Source: Papilionanthe hookeriana x Papilionanthe teres
Taxonomy: Eukaryota; Streptophyta; Magnoliopsida; Asparagales; Orchidaceae
Reading direction: 5' to 3'
Length of the DNA: 64,000 nt
Assembly: GCA_022702705.1 (NCBI GenBank)
Contig: CM040428.1
Coordinates: 98,529,805-98,593,804 of the forward strand
A program made the translations under genes and the position numbers. Positions 1 through 11,779 of this stretch are shown one piece after another (position 1 is the first letter of the stretch; each line of letters opens with the position of its first letter). Below the pieces are notes generated by a model. That model searched no databases. It saw nothing but the letters and a program-made list of their open reading frames with translations, and had not been told where the DNA came from.

Positions 1-64
1 AAGCTTAAATTAGTTTATTTTCGTAGATCCGTTGAAGTTATTTTGCGTTTTTTTTCACGTTTAG

Positions 65-1222
65 ATGACACCCAAATCTAATAGAGGAAAGGAACGAGAA
101 AATTTTGATCTTAGCAAGTTCTTCACTATAGCTGCACACTTCCAATACAATGATTTTGCTACGACTCAGAAATTTATCTCGGAGCGAAGTTTTTACAATT
201 CTGGAGGAATAATTGAGGATACAATCGTTGCACTCAACTGGCAACGATTCTGCTATTTCACTGCTGTTGCTGTTATCCCGATTGTTAGAGAGTTTTATGC
301 TAATTTCGTGGATGCTGAAGAATACAAGATTTTTGTTCGAGGAGTTGGAGTAGGATTCACTCCCGAATGTATCAACATTTTCTATGGCCTGCCACCAAAC
401 ATTGAGTGCTATTACTCAAGATTATCTCCATCTGAGGGAGATTTGGATATGATCATTGTCTACCTGACTAATAGTACTAGAGCCTGGAAGATTCTAAACG
501 GAAAAAGGGTAAATTTTTCATCTTCTAACCTTAATGGTGTTTCAAAGGCATGGCATGACTTTATTTATGCTTGTCACCTTCCATCCAGTCATCTGAGCGA
601 GGTTACCAAAGATAGAGCTATCCTCAACTATTGCATTCAAGATAGGAAGCCTATTGATGTAGGGAGCATTATTTATGATTCTATAGAGGCTACTGCTCTT
701 TTTAGCACTTCTATTGGACTTGGTTTTCAATCTCTGAACTATTCTCTATGTGAAAGTGTTGGAGTAGTTACTGAGCCTACTGAGGAAAAGCTCAAGTCGA
801 CAAAGCCTATAGGAAGTGAAAACGTCAATATCTATGATCGACTTCGAGGTAAGAGTTCTACTGCACCTTCTACTTCATTACCTACTTCAGGTAGAGTTTC
901 AACCTCTAGACCATCTACTTATGTTAAGCCACCATCTAGTTTCTGGGAGATTATGCATGATCACTTTATAGAGCAGCATAATGAGTTATTCCTAACTCAT
1001 TGTAGAGTATATACGATCGATAAGAAGATCGATCATCTTTCTAAGTATACCAAAAGGAAGAGTGATTATGATGCTGAGTATTCTGAGTCTTTAATGAGAT
1101 TTATAAAAGGTGAGCATGAAGTTCAGTTTCCTACCTGTCCTAGATTTTCACCGTATGTTGATCCGAAGGATATGGAGTTTTCTTTTGGTGATGACAATGA
1201 TGAAGCTACAGATAGTGATTAA
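65..1222 (+). CDS. env-position protein with putative plant transposon protein domain (Athila A1)
   Basis: An uninterrupted 385-codon ORF. Residues about 15-230 match the 'putative plant transposon protein' domain often encoded after pol in Athila-type elements. The stretch VREFYANF (74-81), the FTPECINIFYGLP segment (98-110) and the HLSEVTKDRAIL segment (176-187) are family signatures as I recall them. The decayed copy on the minus strand at 42363-43470 has the same blocks (REFSANL, FSTTIINTFYLLP). A Ser/Thr/Pro-rich linker follows at about 262-295, and the C-terminus is acidic (DDDND). I see no convincing signal peptide or membrane segment, so 'env' refers to position only. The molecular function is unknown. 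It was probably expressed from a spliced or internal transcript. A full-length frame in an otherwise decayed neighbourhood is notable. Confidence 0.8.
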   Translation: MTPKSNRGKERENFDLSKFFTIAAHFQYNDFATTQKFISERSFYNSGGIIEDTIVALNWQRFCYFTAVAVIPIVREFYANFVDAEEYKIFVRGVGVGFTPECINIFYGLPPNIECYYSRLSPSEGDLDMIIVYLTNSTRAWKILNGKRVNFSSSNLNGVSKAWHDFIYACHLPSSHLSEVTKDRAILNYCIQDRKPIDVGSIIYDSIEATALFSTSIGLGFQSLNYSLCESVGVVTEPTEEKLKSTKPIGSENVNIYDRLRGKSSTAPSTSLPTSGRVSTSRPSTYVKPPSSFWEIMHDHFIEQHNELFLTHCRVYTIDKKIDHLSKYTKRKSDYDAEYSESLMRFIKGEHEVQFPTCPRFSPYVDPKDMEFSFGDDNDEATDSD

Positions 1223-2567
1223 TAGATTGACTTACCTCTAGAGATGTGTTGATTCTGTTTTTAGTGTGTTTCTTGTTTCTTGTGATGTTTAGTGTGATGT
1301 TATTTGTTAGTGTTGATGTGAATTTTTTATGTTGAAACTGTTTTTAGATTATCTGATGTGTGTTTAAGACTGAAATATGAATGAATTTTTATAAAAAGTT
1401 TATTTATGTTTCAGCCTACTGTTTAGTGTTCATGAATAGTTAGTAATTTTGCATGTTCAAAAATGAAAATAAAAAAATAATTAAAATAAAAAAAGGATTT
1501 TTTAGAAATTAACTTCTGCTCTACAAAACTTTTCTATATATGCTTAATCAATTCTATTATATTCATATTAAAACATGTGTAGAAGTAGAAGTTAGTTTTT
1601 CTTTACTACATCATTAATGTACTTAGATTAATTCCTGTTTATTTCTTTCTCTCATGTTTTAGAAAATTTCATGATTCATATATATACTAAAGTTGAAGTT
1701 TGGAGGAAGGGAAAACATTTATCAAATTTAAATATTATTTGTCCTTAATGAACTAATATTTTCTTTAAAAATATATTAACATAACATAAGGAATGAAAAA
1801 TCTGTTTGAGATTACCTAAATTTTTGAATTAATAAATAATTTAGTAAACTTAACTAAAATTTAAAAAATTTTGTTTGATTTTAAGAATATAATTATTTAA
1901 CTTAAAGAATAATAAGATAAATATTTTTTTATTTATAGTAAAGAGAATTGTATTTTTGAAATACTAAGGAATCAAGATTATTGCTTGAAAAAGAAATGAT
2001 CGAAATAAATTTTGAAAAATAATAAATTATTAAAAATGTCATATTTATTAAGTAAGAATGTATAAGTTTTTGAAAATAAGTTAAGGATAGTGAAGTTCAA
2101 AATCATTAACAGGCTATCCAAAAATAGTAATACTCACTTGAAAAAAAAAGAATGTGAGGAGAGCCTGAGGAAATGCCTAATAAAAAATTGGCTTCACTTG
2201 TAATTATCTTATAGAAAGAAAACTGATTACATTTTTAACTTAATTTCTATGTACAAATATTTTTACTAGAAAAATATTTCATGAAAATCTTTTTCTTGTA
2301 AATATTCTATGTGACCTTAATATGATAAACTACAATTATTCTTGAAATAAATGAAAAATTGGAAGTCTTATGATATGGTAGTTAAATGTTCTTTAATTCT
2401 TAAAATAAAACTTAATTAGTGAAATTTGGTTAATCATTTGCTAAAGAATTTATAAAACCAAAAATTACAAGGAATCTTAAATATTTTAACTTCACTACAA
2501 ATGTTATCTATTCTATGTAATTAAAAGGGTTACTTTAGGACAAGTAACGTTTAAGTTTGGGGAAATT
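1223..2567 (+). other. AT-rich 3' untranslated spacer of A1 ending in a polypurine-like tract
   Basis: No coding potential is visible. The sequence is extremely A/T rich with several short oligo-A and oligo-T runs. It corresponds in position and length to the spacer between the env-position gene and 3' LTR in A3 (40796-42362). Its last bases (about 2553-2567, AAGTTTGGGGAAATT) are the likely polypurine tract that primes plus-strand synthesis, abutting the LTR start. Confidence 0.6.
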
Positions 2568-3124
2568 TGATCTACCTAAAAAATACACATTTTTATGTCT
2601 TATTTATGATTTAATTCTTAAGGATCTTATGCTTTAATTAAAGGTATTTTCATGTTTTTGGATGTAGATGATTAAAAAAAGTCCAAGAAGGAAAAAGAAG
2701 GAAAAAGGTGCAAAAAGGAGCAAAAATGGAGCTTATGGAGCAAAATATTGAAATTATTGGCCTGCCGCCTAGGCGCCAGAATTCAGCTCCTAAGCACCTG
2801 CTCAATAAAGATGTTGTTATGATTTTTTGATGATTTTGGGGAGTTATTTTGACGGAGTTAAGCGGTTATTGGAGCTTCTAGATGACTGGGAGTTACTCCT
2901 AATATATTGGACATGTGATACAATACATTTTGACACAAGGAAACAGTTTTATTTGGAAGAGGTGTGATCCAAAGTGAAGAGGTGCGAAGACCTGGTCACG
3001 GAGTCCGGCGCCTAGGGAGCCGATCCCGGCGCCTAGGCGCGACAGTTACCTTCTAGAAGATGCATTGAATTTGGAAGAATTTTGAATAGGTGGCCTCAAC
3101 AACCCCTGGTCAAATTCAAAGCTC

Positions 3125-3132
3125 TATAAATA
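3125..3132 (+). promoter_or_regulatory. TATA box of A1 LTR
   Basis: TATAAATA in the context CTCTATAAATAGAATCCC, about 560 bp into the LTR and roughly 85 bp after the second GC-rich palindromic block. The A2 LTR has TATAAAAA at an equivalent position (36587). This is the expected U3 promoter. Confidence 0.6.
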
Positions 3133-4130
3133 GAATCCCATTCTACAGTGAAAATCACCCCTTTTAGCAACCTATAGTCTCTTTCACCCCTTCTTGTATC
3201 TTTAGTCCTCAAGCACTATATTCCATCGAATTATTTTAGGGAGCCACCATCTTTATTATTATTTAGTGAGTTTATTTTGAGTATTTATTGTGTGTTGTGG
3301 CTGTTGGAGTCTTTCATCATTGCTTTGGAGTTAGTAGAAGTCAGCGGATCACTTGAAGGAACAATTCAGATAAGTATTTGTACCTTAGTTCAAAGTTTTA
3401 TAAATATATTTTGTTGTGTGATTTCAATGTGTTCTGTGTAGTTAGTTATCTTTCTCCTTTCAACTATGAAAAGATAAAAAATTAATTAAATTTTGTAGGA
3501 GAATTAAATTTAAAATATTTAAATCATTGTCATGATATTAATATCTTATCTTAGTTTACTTTTTAAATTGGCCATTTAAATTGTTAAAACCAGCTGAAGA
3601 ATTTTGAGACCCACCTAGAGATAAATTCTTAACTAGTAGATATCACATGAATCCTTGTGTAGTCAAAGGCTTTATGCAGGTTAATGAAGGTGAAGTGCAA
3701 ATAAATAGGAAGATATTATTTATTGGGCATAAAATTAATTTGTTTTTAGAGTGACAGACTAAAATCTAATAATTTGGTTTATAGAAAGGGAACGGGTCAC
3801 TGGTAGGGCCGACCATATCCACCCTTGGACATCTAGTTGTGTGAGCCTAGATTAACCCATTATACTAATAAAAATTCCTGAACCGATCTATAGATTTGTC
3901 AATAATCTTTCCACCTGGACCAAAGGGTAAAGAATAATAATGCTTCTATTTGGCACAATACCATAATCTAAATTCCCCACAAAAGATAATTATTCTAAAA
4001 ATCTTGGATTAGTTGAAAAGGAGAAAGTCATTTTTATACTTGCATTGAATTTTAATTACTGCTTACTTTACATTATTACTGCTTACTGCTTATTTGCTTA
4101 TAGTAAAAATTATTAGTAAATTAAATTTGA

Positions 4131-4158
4131 ATATATACATACATACATACATACATAC

Positions 4159-4215
<57 letters not shown>
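4131..4215. repeat. compound microsatellite (ATAC)n(TA)n
   Basis: Several ATAC/CATA tetranucleotide units are followed by an unbroken TA dinucleotide run to about 4215. It lies inside the A1 LTR and is absent from the other three Athila LTRs, so it expanded locally. Confidence 0.9.
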
Positions 4216-4217
<2 letters not shown>

Positions 4218-4419
4218 CTTTTAATTTGAAAAATTCCAAAATATTTCTTATATTTCTTACTTTTTATAAAACAATATCCCTGTGAGATCGAAAACCAGGA
4301 CTCCACTAGAGCCCTGTATTACTTGAACGATACATATACTTGCGTTTAAAATTGTGACTTTTACAATAATTATTATAAAATCTAAATATGAATTCATAAG
4401 TAAAAGTAAACATCACACA

Positions 4420-4447
4420 TCAAGTTTTTGAAGCCATTTGCCAGGAA
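4420..4447 (+). other. primer-binding-site-like segment after A1 LTR
   Basis: TCAAGTTTTTG followed by AAGCCATTTGCCAGGAA matches, with substitutions, the region just inside the 5' LTR of A2 (ATCAAGTTTTTGGCACC then ATTTTCGAGGAA) and of A3. This sequence normally lies only downstream of a 5' LTR, whereas here the upstream neighbour is the env-position gene. The LTR at 2568-4418 is therefore flanked by internal sequence on both sides. Confidence 0.5.
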
Positions 4448-4455
4448 TTAAATAT

Positions 4456-7400
4456 TCTAAAAGTGGTATCAAGTTCTTGTATTTAAAAGCATATATAAAG
4501 TCGTATTGCATCATAAACCCAAGTGGGTTTCAGTTGAACTAAGTATGGGTTAAGTTGGACATTGTTTAAGTCTAAGTTGGGTTAAATCTATAGGAAGTTC
4601 AATTTAAACCAACTTTCGGTTAGGTTAGGTCTTAGTTTGGCTAGACCAACGGGGAAGTTAGGTTTAAGTTGGGCTAGACCTAAGGCTGGTTCATGCTAGG
4701 TCTAAGTGAGGTTAGACCTGAGTTTTAGGTTAGGTCCAATGTCGGTTAGACATAGGGATCAGGTTAGGTCTAATGTGATTAAAACTAAAATATTTTGGGT
4801 TTAAGTTTAGTTTAGGTTTAGTTCAAATGTGGTCCAGACCTAAAGGATTTAGATTAGGTCTAATGTGGATTAGATCTAAAAAATTATACTTGGTTAGGTA
4901 TAATATTAACTAGACTTAAAAGATTGAACTATGCCTAAGTTGGGTTAGACTTAAGGTTTAGTATTCTTAAGGTTTATGTCTAATACGGTTTAGACCTAAG
5001 GGTATAGGTTAAGATTAGGTCTAATTTAGGTTTGACCTAAGGGTTTAAGTGTAATTAGGTTCAATTTGAATTGAACATATGTTTAGGGATAAGGTTAGAC
5101 TTAATTTAGCTTGAACCTAAGGTTAGTTAAGTGAGGTTCAATCTGGGATAAACCAAAGGTTTTATATTTATTTAGCTTCAATTTAAGTCGAACATAAGGA
5201 TTAGGTTAGCTTAGGATCAATTTGGGTTGAGCCTAAGTTTAGGTTAGGCTTGGTTCAATTTGGGTTGAACCTAAGGGTTAGAATTTAATTAGGTTCAATT
5301 TTGGATGAAGCTAGTTAGGTTTAATTCAAGTTGAACCTAAGGTTTAAGTTTAATTCGGTTCACTTTGGGTTGAACCTAAGTCTTAAGTTAGGTTAGGTTC
5401 AATTTATGTTGAAGCTATGATTTAGGTTAAGTTTGGTTAAATTTGAGTTGAATTTTAGGGTTTAACATTAATTAGGCTCAATTTATGTTAAACCTATGGT
5501 TAAGTTTAGGTTAGGTTCAATTTAGGTTGAACCTAATGGTTTAATTTTAATTAGATTTAATTTGAGTTGAACCTAATGTCTAAGGTTTAAGTTAGATCTA
5601 ATTTGGGTTAGATCCAACATTTTAGGTCAGGATCAAGTTAGGTTGAACCTATGTTTAATGCTTAGGCTGGATTTAATATGGGTTAGAACCAATATTTAGG
5701 GAAATGTTCAATTTAGGTTTAACCTAGGTTTAAGGTTTAGGTTGGGTCTAAATGGGTTAGAACCAACATTTAGGGTTAGTTTCAAGTTAGATTGATCCTA
5801 GTTTATGGTCTAGGTTGGGTCAAATTTAAGTTAGACCTAACATATAGGGTTAAGTTCGAGTTAGCTTGAACCTAGGTTTAAGTTTAGGTTGGGTCTAATA
5901 TGGGTTTTACCCTACATTTAAGCCTAGGTTCAAGGTAGGTTGAACTTGGGTTTAAGGATTAGGTTTGGTCTAATATGGGTTAGACCCAACATTTAGGGTT
6001 AAGATGGGTCTAATGTGGGTTAGACTCAGAGTTTAGGGTAAGGTTTTATGGTTAGGTGGATAACTATTGTGTTAACCCTTTAAAATTAAAGATTTAGACT
6101 TGGTTTACAGTTTTAAACCATCCTAAGGAATAATTTGGGCTAATATGTAAAACATTAAATTTATGATTTTACCCTTAACTTTCTAATTTTATATTTTGAG
6201 GTTCCAAAGTGTGAAAATTATAATTTATGGTTTATGTGTGCTGCCTATTTTTTTATTTTTTATTTCCATTATTTTTTATATTCTTCTTATATTTATTTAA
6301 ATTATCTAGTTTTTTTCCAAATAATTACATTTTTGATTGAAAATTCACCATTTTAAGGTTAGGGTTTTCCTCTGATCTTGGAAAAATTAGAGATTATTTC
6401 TAATATCAGAGACATAATACCTCCAAAATTTGGAATTTTCATTCTTATAATTAATTTCTTTAATATTTTAAAAACATTTTCAAGTTTTAAATTTATTAAA
6501 AATTAACCAAAAGAAAATTATTTCTAGTTTTATTTTTATTATTTTTTCCTCTGTTTATTGAGTTTAAGGGTATTCTCATTTTATTTTAATATTTTTCAAC
6601 ACCAATATATGATTTTAGAAATTGTTAAGAGTTTCTAGATTTATTTAATTCCAGAAAACCTAAATTTTCTATTAATCTATGCAGCACCGCGTCATTCATT
6701 TGACATTCTAAATGCTTGCGTTGTGACTTCTGGTTGGGTGCCCTTTCGACGCTGTCGTCTGAGGTGGAACTGATCCGAAGCATTACTCCTTCATAGTTTC
6801 ATGATATGATCTAATCATGGTCGTCCATTTTTAATCCATAGTAATGGACGACATCGATTCATCGTACCCACAGAATGAAAAACCGTGCACTATCCATGAT
6901 TAAATCCGAAGATCTTCCATGATTCTTTATGAAACATGTGGGGTTTGTTCTTAAAGCTTCATCTTATTAATTCAAAAAAATCTATATGGTTTATCATGCA
7001 TGATAATATTCATTCTCTTCATAAAAGACCAAACCAGAAGCAAGTTTTAGGGACTTTGATCCATACATGGTCCCAAGTGATGTAGCCTTAATTAGGTTTG
7101 ACTGACACGATTGTTCTGACCCCAGGAAGCTTCTCCTTTTCTCAATTTTAATTGAAATTAGTTCTAGCTATGAGCTTGGCCAAATGGTCTCTCTATTTAG
7201 TGTTTGGAATAGGTTAAAGGGTGCGGGGAGGTTTGATGTTGATTGAAGGAGTGTCATAGAGGTTCTAGGAAGCTTTTAGGATGCTTAGATTTTATTTTTA
7301 AAGAAGTTATGTCAGGGCCGAAAATTTCCATGGTATTGGATTAAAAAATTAGGGTTTCCAATGAGTTTAATGGGCAAAGGAGTAGGGGATCAAATGTTTA

Positions 7401-7570
7401 GGTCAAGGGGAACAATCATTGTTGGTAGAAAGAGAATTTAGAGGCTCTCCATGGAGTTCAATCTCTCCTTAGGGCTTTTAGGTTAGCTTATTAAGTAGCT
7501 GTGTCAGATAAATCTTCATTAAGTAGCCGATCAAATGTTTAGATCCGAAAATTTCTATGATATTCATTGG
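4456..7570 (-). repeat. Tat-type LTR fragment V2 (left part), diverged
   Basis: From about 6180 to 6950 the sequence follows, with many changes, the block order of the E1 LTR at 11460-11990: a CCTCTGATCTTGG-type segment, CCTCTGTTTATTGAG, then a GC-rich block with CAGCACCGCG and several CGTC motifs. It therefore belongs to a related long LTR in the same (minus) orientation. The left half, 4490-6050, is a dyad repeat array. E1 inserted at its right end, and V2 resumes at 25889. No gene is visible. A weak internal duplication is seen near 7320-7400 and 7540-7570 (CGAAAATTTC motifs). Confidence 0.55.
4490..6050. repeat. degenerate tandem array of short dyads (TTAGGTT/AACCTAA class)
   Basis: Degenerate units of roughly 60-70 bp are built from short inverted repeats with a 6-nt spacer. 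Examples are GGTTCAA-TTTGGG-TTGAACC at 5252-5271 and GGTCTAA-TATGGG-TTAGACC at 5967-5986. Stem sequence varies from unit to unit (TTCAA, TCTAA and others) while the two arms stay complementary and the spacer stays close to TNTGGG. In the antisense reading the spacer is CCCANA, as in the array at 31990-32900. Confidence 0.75.
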
Positions 7571-7575
7571 AGGCT
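7571..7575. repeat. target-site duplication, left copy (AGGCT)
   Basis: AGGCT directly precedes the TGTTGGCATA terminus of the E1 LTR. The same pentamer directly follows the other E1 terminus (GGTCAACA) at 25884-25888. Five base pairs is the usual Ty3/gypsy duplication length. Confidence 0.85.
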
Positions 7576-9833
7576 TGTTGGCATATTTTTAGGTTTGTGT
7601 TGTATTTTGAAAAGGGGGTCGCCTACAGAAATTGTCGGCAAATTTTTAATTTAATTTAAATAAATAATTTAAAAAGTAGTATTTGATTCTTTTGAAAATA
7701 AATTTAAGTTTGAAAATTTAAAGATATGAAAAATCAAACCGATCTCACATCCCAAATAGTTTATATAAACGAGCACCGCATCACAAACCGTGTATCTATC
7801 CCGAAGAATAGACACACTGCTTGATGATGGGGCTCGATTAAATAAACTAGGTGCGAACCAATTTTATAAGCTGAAAAGTTCCCCTGCTTGATATAAATGA
7901 ATTAAGCAGGGTTTATATTACCTGGGTTCTTAAAGTTCCCTATAAAAGCTAGCCCCTATAGTTAAGTACATCTTAAATGACGGGAATCATTTAAGAAAAC
8001 TCTCGATAATGATTAGTGGTTTTGCTCTCAAGAATTTCAAAGTTTAAGGTTTTCAAGAGATTGAATTTTGAAGATTTCTGTAGGGAATGGATCAAATTTA
8101 GAACAGTTATTTTCAGGAGTCCAAAGAAAAAAAGTAGGAGAAGTTGAGGATCCAAGAAGAATCTTGGCAACTTCCCAAACTATCCTATTGTTTGGCTTCA
8201 ATTTAGGAATTTATTTAATATTGCAATCCTGCCAATTTTAATTAATTAGGACTTATATTTGTATGACATGATCATACAAATAACCTGGAAGATATGAGGG
8301 TTTATGTCGTACCGAACAACTACCTCGGAGTCCTAAGACCGGTTAGGGCTTAATTTACATGACATGATCATGCAAATGCCTAACGAAGAGTTGAGGATTT
8401 ATGCTGCACTAGGCAGACTACCTCGAAATCCTATGACTTGGTTATTTAATTCTAAGAAAGGTTTTTTTGAAGTAGACCCGAGTTTTGCTGACGACGATGG
8501 CTGTGCTGCCCACTATGCTCCAAGCTCCTTGTTGTTGCAGAGATTTAGGTTTAGAAGTCATAAATCGGGAGATGAGAGAAGTGTTTTAGTTTAGAGAAAA
8601 TCTTAAAATCCAAGTGTTTTTAATATTTTAATTAAAACAAATCTTAAAGTTGTTAAACAGAACCGATTAAGATCCCACGGTTCCGTCATCCCGGCACCGT
8701 TATTTTCATTGAATTCACTTAGTCCAGATGAATTTGCTAAACTCAACTGAATGAGTTCCGCACTTTCATTTAGACCGTGGGAAATCCCGTTAGCAACACG
8801 TGGGTTACATCATCCGAGATATTCCTGATCATTCAACGAGACATTTTAATTTAGCTGCAATTGTAGTTTTGTTGTTCTTTTTGTGATTAAATTTTGATTT
8901 GTTTTATATTTTGGAATATTGTGGCGGTGAATTTTATCTTGCAATGACTTTTAATTTAGTTTTGGTTTCAGTTCAGGGACTATCCTAAAGGTTTTGGTTT
9001 TCATGCAACAGTCTTATTTATCATGCAAGAAAAGTAAAGTACAGTGTATGTAAGTAAATTGCAATAAAGTAAATTGCAATAAAATAAAAGCGTACCTGGA
9101 GGATCTTCCCGTCATCCCAAGATGCACTTAAAACACATGTTAAGGCATTTAAATATTTCAACAGAAACCTAGGTAAAGCTAAGGGAAGGGTTTTGGTTGT
9201 CTACCAAATTCCTAATACTATAACTAGTCATCTCCTATGACGTCTAGGTTCTTGGTTTGGTTTAAGGATGATTTTCTTCATCAAAGAATAATTAAATTCA
9301 GTTGTTCCTCTAAAACATCCCTTCATATTGAGGAAGTGCTTAGGACGAGTCCTAAAACATCTTTTCAATACTTCTGGGATTATTTTGAGTCCAAGTAAAT
9401 TTAGTTGCACATATGAACTAATCATCCAGGAGTTTAGTTAAACTTTGTCTCTTGCTCAGTGAACTTGGGTATTTGTTTACCTAATGAATGAAGTGACATT
9501 TCACTTAATACTCTATTTAAGAGTTATAATAATTAAAGCCTTTATGGGCAAGTTGCTTTGTCGAGAATTTTAATCATTCTTAATTTAAAGTTTGAGTTAA
9601 TGATTTAAAGTATTTTTATTTAATTATGAGGTTTTAATTAATAATTTTAAGTTTGGAATAGTGTTCAAATTATTTTAGATCTAATTTAAATCTTTACATT
9701 TTCAATTATCTTGGTATTTCAAGTTGATGTTCATGTTTTAAATTTACTTAGATAGGAAGAGGTATTGAAATTATTGGTGTATTTTGATTTAACTCTTAAT
9801 GATTTCATTTAGGTTTGTTGTTCAATGATTTTA

Positions 9834-10030
9834 ATTCAATTTAATTTAATTTAATTTGATTTTAATTTAATTTAATTTAATTTTAATTTTAGTTTATTTT
9901 AATTTAATTCAATTTTAATTTAATTTAATTTAATTTAATTTAAGTTTAATTTAAGTTTACTTTAATTTACTTTTAATTTTAGTTTTAGTTTCAATATTTT
10001 AATTTTAATTTTAATTTCATTTTAGTTTTA
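9834..10030. repeat. low-complexity TTTAATTTAA tract
   Basis: Nearly uninterrupted TTTAA/TTTTAA units. The corresponding place in E4 (60186-60530) has a longer tract of the same kind. In V2 and E5 the equivalent LTR position is occupied by the dyad arrays. Confidence 0.8.
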
Positions 10031-11779
10031 ATTGTTAATTTGGATTATTATTTTAATTTTTAATTAAGAACTAAATATTGTTAAAGTGACTTATTTAGGG
10101 ATTTTTAAATTAAAGAATAAATATCCTCTTAATAATATCCCTATTTTAATAATCCAAATTTTAAATATATTCTTTCCAAAATTTAAATTATTTAATTAAT
10201 CAAAGTTTCATTTTGATATTTTCAAAGTGTTTAATGGGTTTCTACCCTTTTAATTTCCCTAAGTTTCAATCATCCAAGAGAAAGTTAAAATCAAATATTT
10301 TACCCCCATTTTGATTAAACCTAAAGTTTTAATTAAGGATTAAAATTTTTAATTACCTTTATGCCCTTATAAGCTTATTTATTTCATAACTTATTAAATT
10401 AAGCTCAAATGAATTTGTAATTTTTATGTCACCTCACTCACATGTCAATTAAGACATTAGAGGAGAAAATGTGATTTTTCTGAATTTAATTTATTTATAT
10501 AATTATTTTTAGCAGAAAATAAGGGTTTTCAAAGAAAATTCAGCAACATGACCAAGAAAAGGTTTCTATCCTTAAGAAAATTATGGGATGTTCCTAATGA
10601 ACAGAGGACCACTTGGACCAAATTTTGTGATTTTTTGAATTATATTTTATTTATTATAATGATTTTGAATTTTAGAGTATTAATTAATTTTAAAATAAAA
10701 TAAAAGTTGAAAAATAGATTTTATATTTTTCTTAAATTTTTCTGACCTCAAGGAGTCCAGAGAAACAAATTTTATAATTTTATGATTTTTCTTTGATTTA
10801 TTAGAATTATTTTAATGAAAGAGGTTGAAAATTCATTTTTTAATTTTAAAAATTACATTAAGCCTTTAAAATTCAATATCTTATCCTAGGAACTTAGGAA
10901 AAATATTTGGTTTGTTTCTAAATGATTAGGAGTCAAAATGTGACATTTTTATGATTTTTAATATTTTTATGATTTTTATTATTTTTTAAGTATTAAAATA
11001 TTAAAATATAGTGAAAAATCAGCTCTTTTAGAAAATTCCAATTTTAGTTTTTCTGAACTTCCCTGATATCAGAGAAGCTCCAAAACCATTTTTGTGAATT
11101 TTTAAAAAGTATTTTTGGAGTTATGAATTTTTAAAGTTCCATTTTTCTTATGAGGCTTAATCAATCCATTTGGTGGGGTTAATCAAGTCCAATTGATTTC
11201 AAAATTTTATGTAACGTTCCTCTGACCCTAAAGAGTAATGGAGAATTTTTTTCAAGTCAATTTTGTGTGTGCTTAACCCTAATTAATTCAAATTCAATTT
11301 TAGGGGTTTAGGCCAATTAAGGTTATTATGAATGAATTAACTCAAAATATATTTTTCATAGGGTCCCCTGGTTCTAAGAAACATCACCAAATTTTTTTAG
11401 AATTTATTTTACAACATGCTAATTATTGGAATTAAAATACCTAAAACAGTCACAAGAACTTGAAAAATCAATAACTTTTCACAGAGATGGCCTCTGACAT
11501 TGAAAAATTTAGGGAATGTTTCCAAGATCAGAGGCTTCAAAATACCTATGGTCTCTTGCCATGGTGAATTATCTATGCAAATGGAGAATCAAAATATTGA
11601 AAACAGTAAATAAATTATTAAAAATAAAATACTCATCCAATTAACTTGATTTCTTTTCCACATTATTCTCCTCTGTTCATGAGCAAGGGGGCATTTTTAT
11701 TTTATTTTTGTGATTTTTAATGCAAAGATATGAATTTCTGAAGTTCACGGCATTTAAATAATTCAAAAATACCCTAAAT

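Larger units (their letters stand above)
2568..4418 (+). repeat. LTR of Athila A1
   Basis: It starts TGATCTACCTAAAA after the polypurine-like tract and ends near CACA before the primer-binding-like segment, about 1.85 kb. The start aligns with TGATAAGCC at 36089 and with the reverse complement of the LTR ends at 40795 and 52340. It holds GC-rich palindromic GGCGCCTAGGCGC-type blocks (about 2764-2777 and 3007-3040), a TATA box at 3125, and a compound microsatellite at 4131-4215. The right edge is accurate to a few bases only. Confidence 0.75.
1..4455 (+). mobile_element. Athila-type LTR retrotransposon A1, 3' part (5' part outside the window)
   Basis: The order is env-position ORF (65-1222), AT-rich spacer, polypurine-like stretch, then an LTR starting TGATCTACC at 2568. 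This matches the 3' end of an Athila element and the order in the minus-strand copy A3 (38987-52340). The LTR resembles those at 36089-37914, 38987-40795 and 50536-52340. Unexpectedly the LTR is followed by a short piece resembling the primer-binding region (4420-4450) rather than by unrelated flank. gag and pol must lie left of the window. The right boundary near 4455, where Tat-type repeats begin, is approximate. Confidence 0.75.

Noticed and set aside
4490..6050. Possible interstitial telomere repeat (TTTAGGG occurrences)
   Set aside because: The heptamer occurs singly within longer dyad units and is never in tandem.
7600..7625. Sense TGTAGGCGACCCCC next to the LTR end taken as a Tat primer-binding site
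   Set aside because: The LTR terminus proved by the target duplication lies further out (7576), and the same segment at 58115-58137 is also inside the LTR. It is an LTR-internal motif.
7748..7760. TTTATATAAACG on the + strand as a promoter of a + oriented element
   Set aside because: Integrase, the ALKBH-like gene and TATA-like boxes at conserved positions all place the element on the minus strand.
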